Source: an uncultured Collinsella sp. (lineage in GTDB: Bacteria > Actinomycetota > Coriobacteriia > Coriobacteriales > Coriobacteriaceae). Taken from it: a DNA stretch of 64,000 nucleotides. Each line of letters opens with the position of its first letter. Within the stretch, counting starts at the first letter, position 1. The DNA lies in NCBI GenBank assembly GCA_902489775.1, contig CABUBH010000003.1, positions 14,704 through 78,703 of the forward strand, in the 5' to 3' direction. Shown here in pieces: positions 1 through 7,155 of this stretch. The notes beneath the pieces were generated by a model. That model did not search any database. It saw only the letters and a list, made by a program, of their open reading frames with translations, and had not been told where the DNA came from. A program made the translations under genes and the position numbers.

Positions 1-2172
1 GATGCAGCCGTTGGCAACCTGCAGAATGCAGTGCTCGCTTGTCATGACGCGCGGGCGGCCAAAGACGGTGATGCCCAGGGCCGCAGGAGCGTCAGCACCC
101 AGCGAGACAATCTCGTCGAGCGTGATCTCGGGCGAGAGCCAAAACGCACTGGCGCCGCGCTCGGCAAGTGCCTCCATGCAGGGCGTGTTGTGCACGGGCA
201 GGCAGGAGCGAATCTCGGCCGTGGCGCCGGCCTGGGCGGCAACGGCGAGCTCAGAGATATTGCCGACGGCGACGGTGGCCCCGGCATTGATCCAGGGGTC
301 GACGCGCACGTGGTCGACGGCGCGGCAGACCTCGTCGAGCACGGGCACGATGCCCTGCTCAGATGCGTCAGCGGGGGAGAGCCCGGCGGCCTCGAACGCG
401 TCGGTAGTCATGTAGATGCGCGTGGCGCCCTCGGCACGGGCGGCCTCAGCAGCCTCAATCGAGGTGACGGTGGCGCAGATTTGCGGCTCATCGCGGTAAT
501 GCTCGGGCGTGGGGCGGGATTCACTGACGGCAGTCGACGGCAGCTCCAGCGTGCGGCCGCGTTCCTCGTACGGCGCCAGAATGGCTTCCTCCAGCGCCTT
601 ACAAGCGGCGGCACGCACCTTGTGCACGGCGGAGAAGCCCATGCCGCAGCCCTCGTCGAGGGCCACATCAAAGCTCGCGGCTTCAAAGGGCGAGGAGCCC
701 ATGCGGCCCACGTGCTCAACCAGGTCGGCAGCCTCGACGGCGCGGGTCTTGGCGGCCTCGACGGTAAAGCCCGTAGCGGTGGCGGCGAACGAGGGGTCGT
801 CGCAGCAGGTGAGCGTAACGGTAAACGGCTCGCCCAGACGTGCCACAACGGACACGTCTACGGCGCGGCGGCGCAGGACATCGCGCTTGAGCGCAGTCCC
901 GGCGGCGTCGATGGCACGCTGGCTGCGAATCACGCGCACGCGGCAGCCCTCGGGCATGCTTCGGGGCACGCGGCACTCGATGACATCGCCCGCGGCGGCA
1001 TCCTCGGCGGCAATGGTGGTCAGGAACTGGTCAAACTCGTCATCGTGGCGAAGCTCCAGCAGGTCGCCCTTGCCCACGGGCTCAAACAGTTCAATGCGGG
1101 CGATGGCGGCGCGGCGACGGCGATCGTCGGGCTTGAGGCCGCGCACATCGCGGTTGGCCAGACGGCTGCCCAGCACCGTGCCCACGATCTGGCCGCGGTT
1201 GTTGGAGCGCTCGTAGCTCATCATCTCGTCACCCGAGGTACCGTCTTGGTAGGCGTGCGTAAAGTCACGGTTAAAGCAGCGCTTGAGCTGGCGCTGGCGG
1301 GCGGCCTCTTCATCCTTAGAGGTCGAAACATCGGCCAGCATGTCATCAATCTGATGACGATACACGTCGACGATGGAATACACGTAATCGGGGGCCTTCA
1401 TGCGGCCCTCGAGCTTGAGCGATGCGGCGCCGGCGTCATACAGACGGCGAACAAGCTGCGAAGTGTTGGTGTCGCGCGGGCACAGCGCGCGCTCGCGACC
1501 GGCAGGGGAGAGCGAGCGACCGTTCTCGTCAATCAGTTCGTAAGGCAGGCGGCAGGGCTGGGCGCACATGCCGCGGTTGGCCGAGCGGCCCGCCATGGCA
1601 AAGCTCGACAGCAGGCATAGGCCCGAGTAGCAAAAGCAGATGGCGCCGTGGCTAAAGACCTCGAGGTCCACATCGGGCGCGGCCTTGTGAATGGCGGCAA
1701 TCTCGTCGATGGAAAGTTCGCGCGAGAGGGTCACGCGGTCGGCGCCCTGCTCGCGGCACCAAAGGGTTCCGCGGTCGTCGTGGATGTTCGCCTGGGTTGA
1801 GATGTGCGTCTCGATGTCGGGCATCGTGCGCTTGACCTCAAAGAACAGGCCCCAGTCCTGGATGATGAAGGCGTCGGCGCCCAGCGTGGAGCACCGATAG
1901 ATGAACTGCAGCGCATCGCCCATCTCGGACTGCTTGATGACGATGTTGACCGTGACGTAGACGCGCGACCCGGCTAGATGTGCAGCGCGGCAGGCTTGCT
2001 CAAAGGCCTCGTCGGTAAAGTTGGTGGCCTTGCGGCGGGCGTTGAAGCTGCCCATGCCGCAGTAGATGGCGTCGGCGCCTGCGGCGAGTGCGGCGGCGAA
2101 GGGCTCGGGCCCTCCGGCGGGCGCCAAAAGCTCGGGTCTGCGGTTGGTGGTTCGACTGGCGGTTGCGGTCAT
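1..2172 (-). CDS. U32 family peptidase/hydroxylase, 3' end outside window
   Basis: 724 codons are visible and the gene runs off the left edge. The start is ATG at 2172 with AGGCAGGAT just upstream, and a TATACT -10 lies at 2205-2210. The N-terminus (PELLAPAGG, then AAGADAIYCGMG) and the block EVFSHGAICFCYSGLC near residues 171-186 are the U32 signature; a CAQPCRLPY motif follows near residue 200 and supplies candidate Fe-S cysteines. The length and a long second half fit the two-domain U32/DUF3656 group, which includes the 23S rRNA cytidine hydroxylase RlhA. Collagenase annotations in this family are historical. The rRNA or tRNA hydroxylation role is inferred. A paralogue lies at 49174-51144. 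Confidence 0.9.
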   Translation of the reverse strand, partial: MTATASRTTNRRPELLAPAGGPEPFAAALAAGADAIYCGMGSFNARRKATNFTDEAFEQACRAAHLAGSRVYVTVNIVIKQSEMGDALQFIYRCSTLGADAFIIQDWGLFFEVKRTMPDIETHISTQANIHDDRGTLWCREQGADRVTLSRELSIDEIAAIHKAAPDVDLEVFSHGAICFCYSGLCLLSSFAMAGRSANRGMCAQPCRLPYELIDENGRSLSPAGRERALCPRDTNTSQLVRRLYDAGAASLKLEGRMKAPDYVYSIVDVYRHQIDDMLADVSTSKDEEAARQRQLKRCFNRDFTHAYQDGTSGDEMMSYERSNNRGQIVGTVLGSRLANRDVRGLKPDDRRRRAAIARIELFEPVGKGDLLELRHDDEFDQFLTTIAAEDAAAGDVIECRVPRSMPEGCRVRVIRSQRAIDAAGTALKRDVLRRRAVDVSVVARLGEPFTVTLTCCDDPSFAATATGFTVEAAKTRAVEAADLVEHVGRMGSSPFEAASFDVALDEGCGMGFSAVHKVRAAACKALEEAILAPYEERGRTLELPSTAVSESRPTPEHYRDEPQICATVTSIEAAEAARAEGATRIYMTTDAFEAAGLSPADASEQGIVPVLDEVCRAVDHVRVDPWINAGATVAVGNISELAVAAQAGATAEIRSCLPVHNTPCMEALAERGASAFWLSPEITLDEIVSLGADAPAALGITVFGRPRVMTSEHCILQVANGCI

Positions 2173-2278
2173 ATCCTGCCTTTCAAAATGCTCAGATACT
2201 CAAAAGTATAGTGGGGCCGTCGCGACGGATGATGCCCGCAGTCCAAGTAGGACAAAGTCTTCAGCAGCCCTTGTAGCA

Positions 2279-2350
2279 AAAATGATCCGTTTTCCTCTGT
2301 CCCCCATGGATCACGTGATCCGATGGGGACGGAGGAAAACGGATCATTTT
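2279..2350. repeat. 72-bp near-perfect palindrome
   Basis: The left arm begins AAAATGATCCGTTTTCCTC and the right arm ends GAGGAAAACGGATCATTTT, around a perfect central GGATCACGTGATCC. The arms carry the GTCCCC/GGGGAC core seen again in palindromes near 52.5 kb and 54.5-55.6 kb. It lies between the divergent U32 gene and ridA and has no coding potential. A REP-like or MITE-like element is the likely reading. The rest of 2173-2549 holds only the two promoter regions, including a GATAATTATC palindrome near 2422. Confidence 0.75.
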
Positions 2351-2549
2351 GAGCTTCACCGTCCGGTCATGCCGTTCAGCGGCCGACAAGCGCCGTTGAT
2401 CGATAAAATATTCTCGCATGGTGATAATTATCTTGCATCGAGCAAGCAGCTCCCGTAATATCCCAATCAAGCGCGGTGTTCAGACCGAATTGTGCCTCCC
2501 GGTGCGAACGCCGCGCTCACGCTCTCTATCTGATCGTAAGGAGAAAAAC

Positions 2550-2927
2550 ATGAGCAAGACCGTCGTGTCTTCCGATAACGCACCCGCAGCCATCGGCCCG
2601 TATTCCCCCGGTATCCAGACCGGCAACATGGTGTTCCTGTCCGGCCAGCTGGGCATCGACCCCGCAACCGGCAAGCTGCCCGAGGGCGTCGAGGCCCAGG
2701 CCAAGCAGTCCCTTGCTAACGTCGAGGCTCTGCTGACCGCTGCCGGCGCCACCTTTGCCGATGTCGTCAAGACCACGGTCTACCTGGCCGACATCGCCGA
2801 CTTCGCTGCCGTGAACGAGATTTACGCCTCCAAGTTCGAGGCTCCGTTCCCCGCGCGCAGCGCTTTCCAGGTTGCCGCCCTTCCGGCCGGCGGTCTGGTC
2901 GAGATCGAGGTCGTCGCCGCTCTCTAA
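2550..2927 (+). CDS. ridA: RidA/YjgF family enamine deaminase
   Basis: A 125-aa protein starting at ATG 2550 after the Shine-Dalgarno AAGGAG. It has the family pattern throughout: N-terminal AIGPYSPGIQ, GQLGIDP, QSLANVEALLTAAG, VVKTTVYLADI and a C-terminal ARSAFQVAALP segment containing the substrate-binding Arg. RidA hydrolyses reactive 2-aminoacrylate and related enamines to keto acids and ammonia. The neighbourhood suggests a link to DpaL at 24795, whose reaction passes through aminoacrylate. It appears to be monocistronic, closed by a hairpin terminator about 35 bp downstream. Confidence 0.95.
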   Translation: MSKTVVSSDNAPAAIGPYSPGIQTGNMVFLSGQLGIDPATGKLPEGVEAQAKQSLANVEALLTAAGATFADVVKTTVYLADIADFAAVNEIYASKFEAPFPARSAFQVAALPAGGLVEIEVVAAL

Positions 2928-2961
2928 GGCGTTGACCACAACTAAACATGGCATGCAAAAG

Positions 2962-2996
2962 GACCCTGCAGCGTGTGAACTGCAGGGTCTTTTGTC
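2962..2996. terminator. Bidirectional intrinsic terminator
   Basis: GACCCTGCAG and CTGCAGGGTC form a perfect 10-bp stem with an 8-nt loop. TTTTG follows on the plus strand and an A-run precedes it (a T-run on the minus strand). It can end both ridA and the convergent regulator gene. Confidence 0.85.
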
Positions 2997-3050
2997 AAGT
3001 GACGGATCGCTTGTGGAGCCAAAAAGACTGCCCGCGCTCCATTTTGCTCG

Positions 3051-3707
3051 TTAGCCTTCCTTGCGAACTTTTTGCAGGTAGCGGTAGACGCTGGGCTCCG
3101 AGATGCCCAGCGCGGTGGCGGCGCAGGCCACGGCGCCCTTGAGCATGAACACCCCGTTACCGTTGAGGTGGCGAATGACGTCCACGCGGTCGCTCTGACC
3201 AAGCGACGCTACATCCAGCCCGCGCGCGCTCAGCAACTCGGCAATGCTGCGGTCGATGAGCTCCTGTGTGGACTCCGAAAGGCTTTCGACCTCGATAGGG
3301 GCGGGCTCCGTGCGCGTCGGCGCCGCGTCGAAGCACGCCATGAGCTGCTGCGCCATGGCGTTGATGGAGCGCACAGTCGAGAGGTCGGTGTTGACGCAGA
3401 GCATACCGACGATCTCGTCATTCTCGCGGATAAAGTACGTCGCTGACTCCAACGTCTTGCCGCCGGCACCGCGCCCCTCGTAGCCCGTAATAAACGGCAG
3501 GTCGCAATACTTGGGGTCGTGCATGATCTTGAGCGCCAGATCGGTGGCAGGACCGCCGACCTTACGGCCGCTCACGATGCCGTTGCGAATATCGACGATG
3601 GCGTGGTCGGGATCCGAGAAATCGTGCAGCACGATTTCGCTGTTCTTGCCGAGTACCTGCTCCAGAAAATCGACCATCGGCAAAAAGCGGCGTACGGTCT
3701 CGTTCAC
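3051..3707 (-). CDS. YheO/DauR-type transcriptional regulator (first copy)
   Basis: 218 aa from GTG 3707, chosen because AAAGGAGTT sits 4 nt upstream; the open frame continues upstream but has no better ribosome site. The N-terminal half is a YheO-type PAS domain (FLEQVLGKNSEIVLHDF, then DPDHAIVDIRNG and GRKVGGPATDLAL). The C-terminus is an HTH of the DauR type (VFMLKGAVACAATALGISEPSVYRYLQK). Such proteins sense small metabolites and regulate divergent transport or catabolic genes. It is divergent from the purine permease, so control of that operon is likely. A paralogue at 23864 flanks the second half of the purine cluster in the same way. Confidence 0.88.
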   Translation of the reverse strand: MNETVRRFLPMVDFLEQVLGKNSEIVLHDFSDPDHAIVDIRNGIVSGRKVGGPATDLALKIMHDPKYCDLPFITGYEGRGAGGKTLESATYFIRENDEIVGMLCVNTDLSTVRSINAMAQQLMACFDAAPTRTEPAPIEVESLSESTQELIDRSIAELLSARGLDVASLGQSDRVDVIRHLNGNGVFMLKGAVACAATALGISEPSVYRYLQKVRKEG

Positions 3708-4059
3708 GGGCAACTCCTTTGGGTGAAATCGGAAATGTTCATAACAATTTTTTCTCATGGTAACACGCTGCCCACCATCTCGTATATCCGCAGGTACATT
3801 GCGTAATGCAGACGAACGGTAGGAATTTAGCGGTAAACGGTTGACCAAAAGAAAAGTTAGATGTTATTTTGACCAGACACTTTCCTGACCTGCGGAAATG
3901 CGTTATTTCAGCTGAAGAATAGTCTGATAACAAAAAATTATTATTGAGAATGAGAATCATCTTTAATACGATATGCAATGAAGGCACAACCTCAACCCCG
4001 CACTGCGTCACAATAGAGCGTTAGATGCGAAAACAACTACTTCGAGGATTGGTGGTCAA
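3708..4059. promoter_or_regulatory. Divergent control region of regulator and purine permease
   Basis: No gene. A plus-strand sigma70-like promoter fits TTGAGA (3944-3949), a 17-bp spacer and TACGAT (3967-3972). The spacer carries GAGAATGAGAATCAT, which resembles Fur-type hexamer repeats. Further left, GCGGTAAACGGT (3830-3841) abuts a second possible -35 (TTGACC, 3841). Nearly the same 12-mer occurs in inverted orientation in the control region of the second YheO-type regulator (24604-24615), making it a candidate operator. Confidence 0.45.
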
Positions 4060-5454
4060 ATGACCCAGGAGACGGTTACGAACGGCACTGAAGCCCTGTT
4101 CACTCGCGAAGGCATGCCTCCCGTTAAGGAAATGATCCCGTGTGCCCTTCAGCACGTACTGGCATCGTTTGCCGGCATCATTACCCCGGCGGTCATCATG
4201 GCCGGCGTCTACGGCTTTAATAGCCAGCAGAGTACCGACATCATCCAGGTCGCGCTCATTCTTTCGGCGATCGATACGGCCCTTCAGGCCTTCGCTCCCT
4301 TCCGTCGTATCGGCGGCGGCCTGCCCATCGTCATGGGCGTTTCGTTCGCGTTCCTGCCGGCCCTGCAGGCCATGGGTGCCTCGGGCTTTAGCTTTGGTGC
4401 GCTGCTGGGCGGCGAGATCGTCGGCGGCGCCGTCGCGGTCCTCTTTGGTCTGGCCTACAGCAAGATCAAGTGGCTGTTCCCGCCCGTCGTGACCGGTACG
4501 GTCATCTTCTCCATTGGCGTCTCTCTCTATCCCACGGCCGTCAAGTATATGGCCGGCGGTATGGGCACGCCGCTGTGGGGCACCCCGCAGGCGTGGTGCG
4601 TCGCTCTTATCACCTTCGCCGTGGTCTTTGCGCTCGCCAACTTTGGCAAGGGCACGCTCAAGCTGGGATCCGTGTTCTTTGGCATGATCGTTGGCATGAT
4701 CGTCTCCATCCCCTTTGGCATGATCGACTTCTCCAGCGTCGCCACCGCTCAGGTCTTCGCCCTTCCCAAGCTCATGCCCTACGCGCTCGAGTTTGATCCC
4801 GAGGTCTGCATTACCCTCGCCGTCGTGTTCCCCATGGTCGCCATCCAGGTTATCGGCGACGTCTCCGCCGCCTGCCTGGGCTCCATCGACCGTATGCCCA
4901 CCGAGCGCGAGCTCTCCGGCGCTATTGTGTCCCAGGGCCTCACCTCTATGGTCGGCGGCCTGCTGGGCGGTCTTCCCACCAGCGCCCTTGGCCAGAACGT
5001 GGGCATCATCTGCTCCAACAAGGTCGTCAACAAGTGGGTCTTTGTGATCATCGCGGCCGTCTTTGCCATCGCCGGTCTGTTCCCGCAGCTCTCTGCCGTG
5101 CTCTCCGCCATCCCGCAGCCTGTCATCGGCGGCGCGACCGTCGGCGTCTTTGGCACCATCACCATGAACGGTGTGCGCATGTTCACCCGCGAGGGCCTCA
5201 CGCAGCGCACCACCACCATCGTCGGCACCTCGGTCGTCTTTGGCCTGGGTATTTGGATGGCCAGCGGCTGCCTCGCCGGCGAGGGCATGCCCACCTGGGT
5301 GTCCACCGTCATCGGCTCCAACGCCGTGACCCCCACCGCCATCATGGCCATTGTCCTTAACCTGATCCTTCCGCAGACGCCGGTCGTGGCTCAGCACATC
5401 GATGCCGCCAAGGATGCCGCTGTGGATCTGGTCCTGCCCGAGAGCAAGAAGTAA
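4060..5454 (+). CDS. NCS2-family purine (xanthine/urate-type) permease
   Basis: 464 aa with about 12-14 hydrophobic segments. Diagnostic NCS2 features are the TM1 motif ALQHVLASFAGIITP with His32, and the family signature GQNVGIICSNK (Gln312-Asn313) before TM10. The TM8 motif reads AIQVIGD: the position usually held by a purine-binding Glu is Gln263, while the following Asp266 is retained. NCS2 carriers are proton or sodium symporters for uracil, xanthine or urate. Gene context favours a purine such as xanthine or urate. It is first in the ssnA-ygfK-ferredoxin-xdh run. A GC-rich hairpin (5473-5500) lies in the 196-bp gap to ssnA. Confidence 0.92.
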   Translation: MTQETVTNGTEALFTREGMPPVKEMIPCALQHVLASFAGIITPAVIMAGVYGFNSQQSTDIIQVALILSAIDTALQAFAPFRRIGGGLPIVMGVSFAFLPALQAMGASGFSFGALLGGEIVGGAVAVLFGLAYSKIKWLFPPVVTGTVIFSIGVSLYPTAVKYMAGGMGTPLWGTPQAWCVALITFAVVFALANFGKGTLKLGSVFFGMIVGMIVSIPFGMIDFSSVATAQVFALPKLMPYALEFDPEVCITLAVVFPMVAIQVIGDVSAACLGSIDRMPTERELSGAIVSQGLTSMVGGLLGGLPTSALGQNVGIICSNKVVNKWVFVIIAAVFAIAGLFPQLSAVLSAIPQPVIGGATVGVFGTITMNGVRMFTREGLTQRTTTIVGTSVVFGLGIWMASGCLAGEGMPTWVSTVIGSNAVTPTAIMAIVLNLILPQTPVVAQHIDAAKDAAVDLVLPESKK

Positions 5455-5650
5455 CCAATTCGGTGCTATTCGCCGGCGGACGCATCGCCTCGTCCGCCGG
5501 TGCCATGCGGCGCCAAGCCGCACTTCAAAGGGCTTGTCCCTTTGGTGAAGCGTTGACGGGAGAGGGCCCGTTTCCGGTGTAGGCCGGCGCTTCGCACTTC
5601 CGCCATGTCAGAGGTGTCAAACCCCGCCCCTGATGTTGAAGGGAGCATTT

Positions 5651-7006
5651 ATGCTTCTGGTCGCTAACGGTTCCGTCTTTACCCGCAACGCTCAGACTCC
5701 GTTTATTCCCAACGGTGCGGTCGCCATTGACGGAGATACGATCGTCGAAGTGGGCCCCGAGCGCGAGCTCAAGGCCAAGTACCCGGATGCCGAGTACGTC
5801 GACGCCCAGGGCAACCTCATCATGCCCGGACTTATCAACTGCCACACCCACATCTACTCGGGTCTGGCCCGCGGCCTTGCCATTAAGGGCTGCAACCCCA
5901 CCAACTTCCTGGAGAATCTTGAGCAGCAGTGGTGGAAGATTGACGACAACCTGACGCTCGACGGCACCAAGGCCAGCGCCTATGCCACGATTCTGGATTC
6001 CATCCGCGACGGCGTCACCACGATCTTCGATCACCACGCGAGCTTCTGCGAGATTCCGGGCAGCCTCTTTACCATTAAGGACGCCGCTCAGGAGCTGGGC
6101 ATGCGTTCGTGCCTGTGCTACGAGGTTTCCGACCGCCGTGGCCAGGAAAAGTGCGATCAGGCTATTGCCGAGAACGCCGAGTTTGCCCAGTGGGCCGCCA
6201 AGGAGCGTCGCGATAACGACAACCACATGATCGCCGCAATGTTTGGCGGTCACGCCACCTTTACGCTGTCGGATGAGACCATGGATAAGATGGCCGAGGC
6301 CAACAACGGCCTGACCGGCTTCCACATCCACGTGTGCGAGGGCATGAACGATGTGTGGGATTCCCGCCTCAACCGCGGCGGCATCAGCCCCGTCGAGCGC
6401 CTGCTGCAACACAACCTGCTCGGCCCCGACACCATGCTGGGCCACTGCATCCACGTGACGCCCGCCGAGATGGATATCGTCAAGGAGTCCGGCACCTGGC
6501 TGGTTAACAACCCCGAATCCAATATGGGCAATGCCGTGGGCTGCGCCCCCGTGCTCGAATTCTTCCGCCGCGGCATCCCCGTGTGCATGGGCACCGACGC
6601 CTACACCCACGATATGCTCGAGAGCCTTAAGGTCTTCTTGATCATTCAGCGCCACAACGCCGCCATGCCCAACGTGGGCTGGTGTGAGGCCATGACCATG
6701 CTGTTCGAGAACAACGCCAAGATGGCCAGCAAGTACTTCGATCGCAAGCTCGGTGTGCTCGAGCCCGGCGCTGCCGCCGACGTCATCGTCATGGACTACA
6801 AGCCCTTTACGCCGCTGAGCGAGGAGAACATCGACGGTCACATGCTCTTTGGCATGATGGGCAAAAACTGCCGCACCACCATCATCAACGGCCGCGTCCT
6901 GTACAAGGATCGCGAGTTCGTTGGCATCGATGAGGAAAAGATTAACGCGTGGACCATGGCTGAGTCCAAGAAGCTCTGGAGCACGCTCAACGATCGCACC
7001 TACTAA
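5651..7006 (+). CDS. ssnA: SsnA-type amidohydrolase / aminohydrolase
   Basis: 451 aa starting at ATG 5651, preferred over an in-frame ATG at 5633 because GAAGGGAG lies 7 nt upstream of it. The amidohydrolase fold is shown by NCHTHIYSGLARG (metal-ligand His65 and His67), by later FDHHAS, HIHVCEG and LGHCIHV blocks, and by GTDAYTHDM carrying the catalytic Asp. It is close in length to E. coli SsnA (about 442 aa). SsnA belongs to the conserved purine/selenium-associated yge-ygf cluster and is presumed to hydrolyse a purine-derived intermediate; the exact substrate cannot be read from sequence. A hairpin (about 7021-7058) separates it from ygfK. Confidence 0.92.
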   Translation: MLLVANGSVFTRNAQTPFIPNGAVAIDGDTIVEVGPERELKAKYPDAEYVDAQGNLIMPGLINCHTHIYSGLARGLAIKGCNPTNFLENLEQQWWKIDDNLTLDGTKASAYATILDSIRDGVTTIFDHHASFCEIPGSLFTIKDAAQELGMRSCLCYEVSDRRGQEKCDQAIAENAEFAQWAAKERRDNDNHMIAAMFGGHATFTLSDETMDKMAEANNGLTGFHIHVCEGMNDVWDSRLNRGGISPVERLLQHNLLGPDTMLGHCIHVTPAEMDIVKESGTWLVNNPESNMGNAVGCAPVLEFFRRGIPVCMGTDAYTHDMLESLKVFLIIQRHNAAMPNVGWCEAMTMLFENNAKMASKYFDRKLGVLEPGAAADVIVMDYKPFTPLSEENIDGHMLFGMMGKNCRTTIINGRVLYKDREFVGIDEEKINAWTMAESKKLWSTLNDRTY

Positions 7007-7155
7007 TTCACAAGTAGATTCACGCGCGCCGGATGTTTCGCCGCATCCGACGCGCGTATAGGCGGCCTCCGCGGGGTCGCCGGCGCTGTGCTAGCGCTAC
7101 ACCGTATTTGCGCCCGCCGCGCGGTCTCGCCGGGCGTTACAGAGAGGAGCTCATT

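Noticed and set aside
31..1620. Long plus-strand open frames over the left edge
   Set aside because: They are antisense shadows of the U32 gene on the minus strand, whose codons carry the family motifs.
5525..6841. 438-codon minus-strand open frame over ssnA
   Set aside because: Antisense shadow of ssnA; the plus-strand protein has all amidohydrolase motifs.
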